61,666 nt of DNA from Clostridiales bacterium UBA4080 (GTDB lineage Bacteria > Bacillota > Clostridia > Lachnospirales > Vallitaleaceae), in NCBI GenBank assembly GCA_002381865.1, contig DFYO01000040.1, positions 1 through 61,666 of the forward strand, written 5' to 3'. Numbering within the stretch: the first letter of the stretch is position 1; every line of letters starts with the position of its first letter. A program made the translations under genes and the position numbers. Positions 55,521-61,666 of this stretch are shown one piece after another. A model generated the notes under the pieces. That model was given only the letters and a program-made list of their open reading frames with translations, ran no database searches and was not told where the DNA came from.

Positions 55521-55829
55521 TTAGAGCTGGATTCTCATTATTTCATTATAAGCCTCAAGTATGGCGTTTTTAACCCTTACTGTATATTGCAGAGCAATAC
55601 TTGCTTTCTCTTGGGAAATCATTACATCGTGTACATTATCTACCTTTCCTATTGCAAAGTCCAAAGCCATCTGCTCTGCATTTTTTTGCAAATCATTAGT
55701 TTCATTAACCATATTTATAGCAGATTGGTACATTACATCAAAAGCAGAGCTCTCATTATTAGCATTTGCTTTGTTGCCTGGTATTGTAATATTGCCAATT
55801 TTAGCAAGTTCCTGAATAGAAAGAGCCAT
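55521..55829 (-). CDS. fliE: flagellar hook-basal body protein FliE
   Basis: Adapter between MS ring and rod. 102 residues; C-terminal VNETNDLQKNAEQMALDFA and MISQEKASIALQYTVRVKNA match the family. Order flgB-flgC-fliE-fliF is the classical start of the fla/che operon. Confidence 0.96.
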   Translation of the reverse strand: MALSIQELAKIGNITIPGNKANANNESSAFDVMYQSAINMVNETNDLQKNAEQMALDFAIGKVDNVHDVMISQEKASIALQYTVRVKNAILEAYNEIMRIQL

Positions 55830-55850
55830 AATATACCTCCGTTTTTATAA

Positions 55851-56297
55851 TTATTGCCTGCCGATTTCTAGTGCTTTTACAATCATTGCTTTATTTGAAT
55901 TCAATGCTGTAACATTAGCTTCATAGGTTCTGTTTGCAGAAATAAGATTTGTCATTTCCTCAAGCGAATTCACATTAGGCATCAATACATAGCCCTCCTT
56001 GTTCGCATCCGGATGTGTAGGATCATACACAGTAATAAAATCCGACTTATCCTCTGTAATCTTGCTTACCTTAACTCCGCCAACCTTTGACTGTTCTCCC
56101 AAGTACTGATTTAATATATTAGAAAAACTATTTTTTTGAGATATTTCTTCAAATATAGTAATTTTCCTTCTATATGGGCCTCCACTGTCCGTTCTTGTAG
56201 TGTTTATGTTTGCCAAGTTCTGAGAAATCGTGTCCATCCTAAGTCTTTGAGCAGTCATGCCTGTAGCACTAATATTCATTCCTTGAAATACTGACAT
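55851..56297 (-). CDS. flgC: flagellar basal body rod protein FlgC
   Basis: Proximal rod subunit. N-terminal MNISATGMTAQRLRMDTISQ and C-terminal ISANRTYEANVTALNSNKAM are the rod-protein signatures. 148 residues. ATG at 56297 stands 9 bases past AGGAGG; a TTG one codon earlier is the alternative. Confidence 0.96.
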   Translation of the reverse strand: MSVFQGMNISATGMTAQRLRMDTISQNLANINTTRTDSGGPYRRKITIFEEISQKNSFSNILNQYLGEQSKVGGVKVSKITEDKSDFITVYDPTHPDANKEGYVLMPNVNSLEEMTNLISANRTYEANVTALNSNKAMIVKALEIGRQ

Positions 56298-56315
56298 CAA
56301 AAAACACCTCCTTAA

Positions 56316-56681
56316 TTATCTTTCAAGCGCGTTTTTAAGTCTTTTAAAATCATAATTTACTTGGCTAATCAATGTATTATATTTTATCTGATTCTGTGCC
56401 ATATAAGCCATTTCAGTGTCAATATCAACATTATTCCCATCTAATCGATAGCTCAGGTGTGCATTGTCAGTATACACTTTAGGCACTAATTCTCTCATTT
56501 TATTGCTTCTTTTACTGTTTGGATTTTTTAGTGCTTCTGCCAAATAGCCTTCAAAGGCTACTTCTCTTCTCTTGTAGCCAGGAGTATCTACATTTGCAAT
56601 ATTATTCGATATTACCTCACCCCTAAGCCACGAAGCATTCAAGGCTTTTGCTAAGGCATCTGTATTACTGTAAATATTCAT
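56316..56681 (-). CDS. flgB: flagellar basal body rod protein FlgB
   Basis: First rod gene and first gene of the motility cluster. N-terminal LRGEVISNNIANVDTPGYKRR is the rod signature and the C-terminus carries YNTLISQVNYDFKRL. 121 residues. It follows the codY terminator and a repeat element; a promoter lies about 90-115 bases upstream. Confidence 0.96.
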   Translation of the reverse strand: MNIYSNTDALAKALNASWLRGEVISNNIANVDTPGYKRREVAFEGYLAEALKNPNSKRSNKMRELVPKVYTDNAHLSYRLDGNNVDIDTEMAYMAQNQIKYNTLISQVNYDFKRLKNALER

Positions 56682-56769
56682 ACCATTTCACCAGCTTTCA
56701 CAAAATTATTCTATTAATACTGTAAATTGCATAAAAAATACCAACTATTTTATGCTACACACACTATAT

Positions 56770-56798
56770 ATTGTATCAGTTTGTTCTAGAATATACAA
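56770..56798 (-). promoter_or_regulatory. candidate promoter of the fla/che cluster
   Basis: Minus-strand TTGTAT (56793-56798), 17 bases, and TACAAT (56770-56775). It is the best-spaced pair in the flgB upstream region, but the sequence is so AT-rich that others are possible. Confidence 0.5.
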
Positions 56799-56803
56799 TA
56801 TAT

Positions 56804-56818
56804 ACTTTTCAAAAAAAA
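56804..56818 (-). promoter_or_regulatory. possible CodY box upstream of flgB
   Basis: Plus-strand ACTTTTCAAAAAAAA differs from the CodY consensus AATTTTCWGAAAATT at four of 15 positions. It lies 5 bases upstream of the candidate -35. CodY represses the fla/che promoter in B. subtilis. AT-rich chance match is a real alternative. Confidence 0.3.
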
Positions 56819-56840
56819 TTATTTGTATAATATTACTTTC

Positions 56841-56921
56841 AAGAATAGCGTTCGGTGAACGCGTTTCTCGTAGAATAGGAAAGTATGGTCTCTTGCAAGC
56901 AAGACGAACTTTCCTATTCTA
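56841..56921 (+). repeat. intergenic palindromic repeat, copy 1
   Basis: 81 bases. A small hairpin GCGTTC-GGT-GAACGC (56848-56862) is followed by a long hairpin with 14-bp arms (56871-56884 and 56908-56921) and an inner TTGC/GCAA tip. It differs from copy 2 at only a few positions. It lies between the codY terminator and the flgB promoter. The ends AGAATAG and CTATTCT are inverted copies of each other. Confidence 0.85.
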
Positions 56922-56925
56922 ATAT

Positions 56926-56957
56926 AAAAAGGAAGTGAACAACTGCACTTCCTTTTT
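56926..56957 (-). terminator. terminator of codY
   Basis: Arms GGAAGTG and CACTTCC with an 8-base loop, flanked by five A and five T. It lies about 28 bases past the codY stop; symmetric, so it may work both ways. Confidence 0.9.
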
Positions 56958-56984
56958 GCATAATCAATCCATTATTATTCAGTT

Positions 56985-57752
56985 TTAAATTTTATCCAAT
57001 TCCTCAAGCAATACATCATTTAAGATTTTAATAAAAGTTCCCTTCATACCAAGCGATCTTGATTCAATTACTCCTGCGCTTTCAAACTTTCTTAGAGCAT
57101 TAACTATTACAGAACGAGTTATTCCAACCTTGTCTGCAATCTTACTTGCTACCAAAATGCCTTCAACGCCATCTAGCTCTCTGAAAATGTGCTTAATTGC
57201 TTCCTGTTCCGAAAAAGACAAGGTCGCTATTGCAGATTTTACAACTGAAGTTTTTCTAGTTTCCTCAGAGTTTTCATCATTGATTGAGCGCATTATCTCA
57301 AGACCTACAACAGTTGCCCCATACTCTCCTAAAATAATATCATCAATATGATAATTCTTTGTTTGTCTATATAAGAAAAGTGTTCCAAGCCTTTCTCCTG
57401 CTATATCGATAGGAACAACCATTCCCACGACTTTATTAGCCGAGTTTTCTGTGCTGAATCCAAGTGTCTCTAAGTTAATGTTTTCTTTTGTTGATAAAAT
57501 GTTTAACAGTCTTTCGTTTAACTTGTCATCAATTAACTCCCCCATTTCTTCTGTAAGGAGTTCTCTTAACCTAACAATACTTTTTCCTTCATTGATTGCT
57601 AGCAGTTTTCCCTTCTTGCTAAGCACTAATACATTAGAGCTTAAGATATCACTCATAACTTCACAAATATCCGTAAAAATAACTCTTTGAGTTCCGGTCT
57701 TTTGTAATAACCTGTTAATCTTTCTTGTCCGATCTAATAGTTGAACGCTCAC
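56985..57752 (-). CDS. codY: global nutritional regulator CodY
   Basis: GTP- and branched-chain-amino-acid-sensing repressor of the Firmicutes. N-terminal GAF domain (about 1-150; LLDRTRKINRLLQKTGTQ, YRQTKNYHIDDIILGEYGAT) and C-terminal winged helix with SKIADKVGITRSVIVNALRK and FESAGVIESRSLGMKG. 255 residues. It starts with GTG behind AGGAGGG. It sits just upstream of the flagellar cluster, as in B. subtilis, but the clpQ/clpY/xerC genes that accompany it there are absent. Confidence 0.98.
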   Translation of the reverse strand: MSVQLLDRTRKINRLLQKTGTQRVIFTDICEVMSDILSSNVLVLSKKGKLLAINEGKSIVRLRELLTEEMGELIDDKLNERLLNILSTKENINLETLGFSTENSANKVVGMVVPIDIAGERLGTLFLYRQTKNYHIDDIILGEYGATVVGLEIMRSINDENSEETRKTSVVKSAIATLSFSEQEAIKHIFRELDGVEGILVASKIADKVGITRSVIVNALRKFESAGVIESRSLGMKGTFIKILNDVLLEELDKI

Positions 57753-57807
57753 TATTGTATATCCCTCCTAAATTACCTTGAATTTCCTATAGTCTAATAT
57801 ATGCTAA

Positions 57808-57836
57808 TTATAGTATAGTTTTTTTCAGATAACAAG
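57808..57836 (-). promoter_or_regulatory. promoter of codY
   Basis: Minus-strand TTGTTA (57831-57836), 17 bases, TATAAT (57808-57813). Confidence 0.8.
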
Positions 57837-57839
57837 CAA

Positions 57840-57854
57840 ATTTTCTAAATAATC
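57840..57854 (+). promoter_or_regulatory. possible CodY box upstream of codY
   Basis: AATTTTCTAAATAAT matches the consensus AATTTTCWGAAAATT at 12 of 15 positions and lies 3 bases upstream of the -35 of codY. Autoregulation of codY is known in other Firmicutes; here it is inferred. Confidence 0.45.
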
Positions 57855-57866
57855 TCATATTGTTCA

Positions 57867-59948
57867 TTATTTTGTTATAACGTTATTGCACTTTTCATTC
57901 ATACAAGCTAAATTTTTTCCTTTTTCTAGCATATATGTCCCACATTTTGGACAACTAATACTTGATGGCTTATTCCAAACCATAAAATCACAGTTTTCAG
58001 TATTTTCACATCCGTAATATCGTCTTCCTTTTTTTGTCTTTCTGACAATTACATCCGATCCGCACTTTGGACATTTTACATCTTCCAGCTTTTCTAAAAT
58101 TGGCTTTGCATTTTTACAGTCCGGAAATCCTGGGCAAGCAAGAAATTTACCGAATTTGCCGATTTTAATTACCATATTTTTTCCACACAGATCACAAAGT
58201 ACATCTGATACTTCATCTTTTATTACAATCTTTTCCATTTCTTTTTCAGCTTTTTCAAGCATTTTACTAAAGCCAGGATAAAATTCTTTTAAAATATTTT
58301 TCCACTCAATTTCTCCAAGCTCTACTGCATCTAGCTTTGTTTCCATATTTGCAGTAAACTTTACGTCAACAATTTCAGAAAAATAGCTTTCCAAGAGACC
58401 ACTTACAATCTCTCCTAGCTCAGTAACGAATATCTGTTTCTTTTCCTTTGAAATATAATTTCTAGCTAATAATGTAGTAATTATGGGTGCATAGGTACTA
58501 GGTCTTCCTACCCCGTTTTCTTCAAGAGTTTTTACTAAGGATGCCTCTGTATACCTCGGCGGAGCCTGCGTAAAATGCTGAATTTTTTCAATCTCTATCC
58601 GTTTTAGTTCTGATTTCATTGAAATATTGCCTATGTGTTGATTCTCTTCAAGCTCTTGTACTTCTTTGCCTTCTGTATCTTCATTTTTGTAAAGCTTCAT
58701 ATACCCTTCAAATATAAGCATGGATAAAGATGCTTTAAACACATACCCATTTATTGAAATTACTAGAGATTTCACACTGTACTTTGCCGGCATCATTCTG
58801 CTAGCTAAAAATCTAGTCCATATCAATTTATATATCTTATACTGATCCTTGGTTAATAAATCCTTTATTTCATCAGGATTAATATCTATATATGTAGGTC
58901 TGATTGCCTCGTGTGCATCCTGCACCTTTTTTTTGCTCTTAATAACAGTATTTTTGTGATTGCACATATTTTTGCCAAAATTTTCTTCAATATATGCTAC
59001 TGCCTGTTGATGTGCCTCATCTGAAATCCTTGTTGAATCAGTTCTAAGATAAGTAATAAGGCCTAAAGTCCCTTTTCCTTTTATTTCAACACCTTCATAT
59101 AGCTGCTGTGCAATTCGCATGGTTTTAGCAGTCGTAAAATTAAGCTTTCTAGATGCATCCTGTTGAAGTGTACTGGTAATATAAGGAAATGGCGGGTTTT
59201 TCAGCCTATCTTTTTCTTTGATGTCCTCAACCTTCCAATCCCCAGACTCAATTTCTTTAAGAATCTTTTCTACCTCTTCAATTGATCCTAGGTCTATCTT
59301 TTTTTTCTCTTTTCCATAAAATCTAGTCTTAAAGCTATCCTTTGTAGCTTTATCCTTTAGTATTGCATCAAGTGTCCAGTATTCTTGAGGAATAAAGGAA
59401 TTAATTTCTTCTTCTCTGTCATTGATAAGCTTAAGTGCAACCGATTGAACTCTTCCCGCACTTAATCCTTTCTTTACTTTTTTCCATAATATGGGACTAA
59501 TATTATATCCTACAATTCTGTCTAAGGACCTTCTTGCCTGCTGAGCATCTACAAGATCCATATCTATTTCTCTTGCATTTTTTATAGAGCTTTGAATTGC
59601 ATTTTTAGTTATTTCATTAAATGTAATTCTATATGTGTTTTTTTCATCCAGCTTAAGGGAATGCAAAAGATGCCATGATATTGCCTCTCCCTCACGGTCA
59701 GGGTCAGTTGCCAAGTAAATCTTAGAGGCTTTTTTAACTTGCTTTCTAAGATTAGCAAGAAGTTCTCCTTTGCCTCTTATTGTAATGTATTTTGGTTCAA
59801 ATTCATTTTCTATATCAATTCCCATCTGACTTTTAGGCAGATCTCTAACATGTCCCATGGAGGCTTCTATTATATAATTAGCACCCAAAAACTTTTTAAT
59901 TGTTTTTGCTTTTGCCGGTGATTCAACGATTACTAAATTTTTTGCCAT
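57867..59948 (-). CDS. topA: DNA topoisomerase I
   Basis: Type IA topoisomerase that relaxes negative supercoils. The Toprim domain opens MAKNLVIVESPAKAKTIKKF with DPDREGEAISWHL later. The active-site Tyr is in GLITYLRTDSTRISD. The C-terminus has three zinc-finger repeats of CxxC type (CDLCGKNM, CPKCGSDVIV, CPKCGTYMLE). About 693 residues. ATG at 59948 follows GGAGG at 6 bases; a longer reading from 59966 has no site. Confidence 0.97.
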   Translation of the reverse strand: MAKNLVIVESPAKAKTIKKFLGANYIIEASMGHVRDLPKSQMGIDIENEFEPKYITIRGKGELLANLRKQVKKASKIYLATDPDREGEAISWHLLHSLKLDEKNTYRITFNEITKNAIQSSIKNAREIDMDLVDAQQARRSLDRIVGYNISPILWKKVKKGLSAGRVQSVALKLINDREEEINSFIPQEYWTLDAILKDKATKDSFKTRFYGKEKKKIDLGSIEEVEKILKEIESGDWKVEDIKEKDRLKNPPFPYITSTLQQDASRKLNFTTAKTMRIAQQLYEGVEIKGKGTLGLITYLRTDSTRISDEAHQQAVAYIEENFGKNMCNHKNTVIKSKKKVQDAHEAIRPTYIDINPDEIKDLLTKDQYKIYKLIWTRFLASRMMPAKYSVKSLVISINGYVFKASLSMLIFEGYMKLYKNEDTEGKEVQELEENQHIGNISMKSELKRIEIEKIQHFTQAPPRYTEASLVKTLEENGVGRPSTYAPIITTLLARNYISKEKKQIFVTELGEIVSGLLESYFSEIVDVKFTANMETKLDAVELGEIEWKNILKEFYPGFSKMLEKAEKEMEKIVIKDEVSDVLCDLCGKNMVIKIGKFGKFLACPGFPDCKNAKPILEKLEDVKCPKCGSDVIVRKTKKGRRYYGCENTENCDFMVWNKPSSISCPKCGTYMLEKGKNLACMNEKCNNVITK

Positions 59949-60001
59949 TTTTATCCTCCAAAACAAACTTTTTTGATTAACCTATGGCTAGGTCAGAAAT
60001 A

Positions 60002-60030
60002 AGGATATACTATTTCTTTCTATTTATCAA
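60002..60030 (-). promoter_or_regulatory. promoter of topA
   Basis: Minus-strand TTGATA (60025-60030), 17 bases, TATCCT (60002-60007), about 55 bases upstream of the topA start. Confidence 0.7.
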
Positions 60031-60180
60031 GTGTTTTCTTGATTTATGCGTAAATTCCATACAATAATATGCATTTTTTTCTTAATTTTTGATAATATTT
60101 TATAATTGCTCTATAATATGTTTTTTAATCACTTGCTCTCGCTTTTTATTTTTTAAACTTCAAGATTTCTAGTTTTATAT

Positions 60181-60260
60181 AAGAATAGCGTTCGGTGAAC
60201 GCGTTTCTATAGAATAGGAAAGTTTGGTCTTTTGCAAGCAAGACGAACTTTCCTATTCTA
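60181..60260 (+). repeat. intergenic palindromic repeat, copy 2
   Basis: 80 bases, nearly identical to copy 1: a GCGTTC-GGT-GAACGC hairpin (60188-60202) and a long hairpin with 17-bp perfect arms (60208-60224 and 60246-60262). It lies between the response-regulator terminator and the topA promoter. Where copy 1 has a mismatch next to the stem, this copy pairs. Confidence 0.85.
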
Positions 60261-60261
60261 T

Positions 60262-60358
60262 AAAAAAATACCCTCCTTGGGAAATTGCCAGACCCCAATA
60301 AGTTAAATTTCAGTCTAACTTATTGGGGTCTGGCAAAAAATAATGAGGGTATTTTTTT
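60262..60358 (-). terminator. terminator of the response regulator with nested inverted repeat
   Basis: Outer arms AAAAAAATACCCTC (60262-60275) and their complement (60345-60358) end in a T run on the minus strand. They enclose a perfect 21-bp inverted repeat (60285-60305 and 60316-60336) starting TTGCCAGACCCC, with a 10-base loop. The outer stem alone would make an ordinary terminator. Confidence 0.75.
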
Positions 60359-60362
60359 TAAA

Positions 60363-61004
60363 TTACACAATATCATTTCTAATTGCAAACACAGCCAGTT
60401 GTGTTCTGTCTTTAAGCTCTAATTTATTTAAAATAACCGAGATACTGTTTCTTAAAGTCCCTTCTGCAATAAACAGCTTTTGTGATATTTCCTTATTATC
60501 AAACCCATCTACTATTAGCTTAATAATTTCTTTTTCTCTTTTTGTAATTATCGATGTAAATTCTTTTTTTTCTTTTGCTGTTATATTTGGCTTATAAACA
60601 GTTTTTATACTTTTATATACGCTACCTTGAATTATATTAAAGCCATTTACTGCAGATTTTATTATATTAATTAAATCCTCATCCTTTATATCCTTTAATA
60701 CATAGGCATCCGCTCCCTTTTCTATAACCTTAGATATAGTGCTTTTATCATCAAATGTAGTTAAAATTATTACCTTAATATTTTCATTGAAGCTTTTTAT
60801 AAGACTTGTTCCCTCTATTCCATCACTTACTGGCATTCTTATATCCATCAAAACTATATCTGGATTGTATTCTTTGCACATTTCGTATGCCTCTTTACCA
60901 TTTTCCGCACATCCCAGAACTTCTATCTCTTTATCCTGTTCTAAAATAATCTTCAAGCCATTTCTAAGTATTGCGCTGTCGTCTGCTACTAATATTTTAA
61001 TCAT
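60363..61004 (-). CDS. NarL/LuxR family response regulator
   Basis: 213 residues. Receiver domain with Asp8/Asp9, phospho-acceptor Asp54 in IVLMDIRMP and Lys in YVLKDI, then a LuxR-type helix-turn-helix with TKREKEIIKLIVDGFDNKEI and LFIAEGTLRNSISVILNKL. GGGAGG precedes the ATG. No partner histidine kinase is in the window. A nested terminator follows and a 40-bp tandem repeat precedes it. The signal and targets are unknown. Confidence 0.93.
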   Translation of the reverse strand: MIKILVADDSAILRNGLKIILEQDKEIEVLGCAENGKEAYEMCKEYNPDIVLMDIRMPVSDGIEGTSLIKSFNENIKVIILTTFDDKSTISKVIEKGADAYVLKDIKDEDLINIIKSAVNGFNIIQGSVYKSIKTVYKPNITAKEKKEFTSIITKREKEIIKLIVDGFDNKEISQKLFIAEGTLRNSISVILNKLELKDRTQLAVFAIRNDIV

Positions 61005-61047
61005 TATATACCTCCCTGTATAAGCCCATCTTTCCTATTAATTAATT

Positions 61048-61122
61048 GCTTAAAGATAATTTGACATCTGCTTTATCGTCCTAAATGGCTTAAAGATAAT
61101 TTGGCGTCTGCTTTATCGTCCT
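61048..61122. repeat. 40-bp tandem repeat upstream of the response regulator
   Basis: Two copies with a period of exactly 40 bases, the second incomplete (35 bases). They differ at two positions (TTGACATCTG and TTGGCGTCTG). They lie 44-118 bases upstream of the response-regulator start, where operators are common. Confidence 0.85.
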
Positions 61123-61142
61123 CTAGGCACATTTCTAATCCA

Positions 61143-61223
61143 CAAAAAAGCGTTTTTGAAATACTTTTCTTGTAAACCTAGGAAGCTTGGACTATTACAA
61201 GTAATCTGAACTTTCCTATTTCC
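61143..61223 (+). repeat. intergenic palindromic repeat, decayed copy 3
   Basis: Aligns with copies 1 and 2 over about 80 bases, from AAGCGTTTTTGAA to CTGAACTTTCCTATTT. The GCGTTC hairpin is lost and the long stem has two mismatches. It lies between a terminator (61226-61264) and the 40-bp tandem repeat. Confidence 0.65.
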
Positions 61224-61225
61224 AT

Positions 61226-61264
61226 AAAAAAAAGCTGCACAATCTCAGATTGCAAGCGGCTTTT
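61226..61264 (-). terminator. terminator downstream of an unseen or decayed gene
   Basis: Arms AAAAGCTGC (61230-61238) and GCGGCTTTT (61256-61264) with one G-U pair, plus an inner AATCT/AGATT pairing. On the minus strand it is followed by eight T. No intact gene ends just before it in this window. Confidence 0.8.
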
Positions 61265-61666
61265 CTTTATGAGGGATACACTCCCCTAATCCTTATTCTT
61301 GCCAGCTTTAATGCTGACTTTATATGTTTCTCCCACTCAAGCTATATTGGTTCATGACCAACTTTATAATCTGCAAGTTATTCAAGCGTTCACTCTTGAC
61401 CTTAGCAACTCTTTTTATCTGCTTTGCTTCCTGTTAAGAATAACAGATTTCGGATGCTTTGTTAATAGGTTATACGTCATCGCTTTGTATGACATTCTTC
61501 AGTTACATTTGTCACACTTAAATCTTGCTTTGATTAAGGTACACAACATTGAATCATCAAATTTGGTCCAGCTTACACTTATAAAGTTAGCAAGGTATTG
61601 CATATTAAAAAACTACAAAAAGGATTAATATCCCCTTAAAACCGGGTCTTTGACAGTTGCATAAAG
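61265..61666. other. gene-free stretch with possible gene remnants
   Basis: No gene can be supported. On the minus strand several short frames follow each other with interruptions: one ends in SALKLARIRIRGVYPS near 61270, just before a terminator, and others contain KCDKC and NQYSLSGRN. This looks like decayed coding sequence, perhaps from a mobile element, but I cannot assign a family. The last bases contain a 14-base inverted match to the window start. Confidence 0.4.

Noticed and set aside
61299..61628. 109-codon plus-strand open frame rich in Leu
   Set aside because: No ribosome-binding site, no recognisable domain, and composition typical of a frame antisense to AT-rich or decayed coding DNA.
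1..61666. The whole window as one mobile element bounded by the 14-base inverted match
   Set aside because: The content is conserved housekeeping and motility genes in ancestral order, so the match is better explained by contig ends at repeats.
1..61666. tRNA, rRNA or CRISPR arrays
   Set aside because: No cloverleaf, rRNA stretch or regularly spaced repeat array could be seen; the only tandem repeats are those at fliY and at 61048-61122.

Overview
The window is AT-rich, and apart from a 6-codon leader ORF its genes are all read from the minus strand. It looks like chromosomal DNA of a motile, Gram-positive, low-GC bacterium of the class Clostridia. The grounds are a Firmicutes-type PolC, CodY, RNase Y, FliY in place of FliN, CheC and CheD, the MEP isoprenoid genes, strong GGAGG ribosome-binding sites and frequent TTG/GTG starts. 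The gene order topA - codY - fla/che operon - fliA - (swrB position) - rpsB - tsf - pyrH - frr - uppS - cdsA - dxr - rseP - polC matches the Bacillus subtilis chromosome closely. I cannot name the genus from sequence alone.

Reading in the direction of transcription (high to low coordinates): 61.67-61.27 kb holds no convincing gene, only possible remnants. Next come an orphan NarL/LuxR-type response regulator, topA and codY. From 56.7 to 22.9 kb runs an almost gapless motility and chemotaxis cluster: basal body and MS ring (flgB, flgC, fliE, fliF, fliG), export ATPase complex (fliH, fliI, fliJ), motE-like, fliK, flgD, hook gene flgE, flbD, stator motA/motB, fliL, switch genes fliM and fliY, cheY, export gate fliO-P-Q-R-flhB-flhA, flhF/flhG, a PilZ protein, cheB-A-W-C-D, the motility sigma factor fliA, fapA and four small proteins of unknown function. 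Flagellin, cap, hook-filament junction, flgM and cheR genes are not here.

Below 22.9 kb are housekeeping genes: rpsB-tsf behind a strong promoter and a structured leader, then pyrH-frr-uppS-cdsA-dxr-rseP-ispG-polC. After these come rnhA, a small alarmone synthetase, a 23S/16S-type m5C methyltransferase, a HAD phosphatase, a YgiQ radical SAM protein, an SDR oxidoreductase, recA-recX behind a LexA-controlled promoter, and rny.

The least explained signals are non-coding. An intergenic palindromic repeat of about 80 bp has two near-identical copies (56.84 and 60.18 kb), one decayed copy (61.14 kb) and one possible distant copy (20.88 kb). Each sits just past the terminator of one gene and before the next gene. 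Others are a 21-bp perfect inverted repeat nested in the response-regulator terminator, a 40-bp tandem repeat upstream of that regulator, a six-codon leader ORF overlapping the recA start codon, two non-terminator hairpins inside operons, and a 14-bp inverted match at the two extreme ends of the window.
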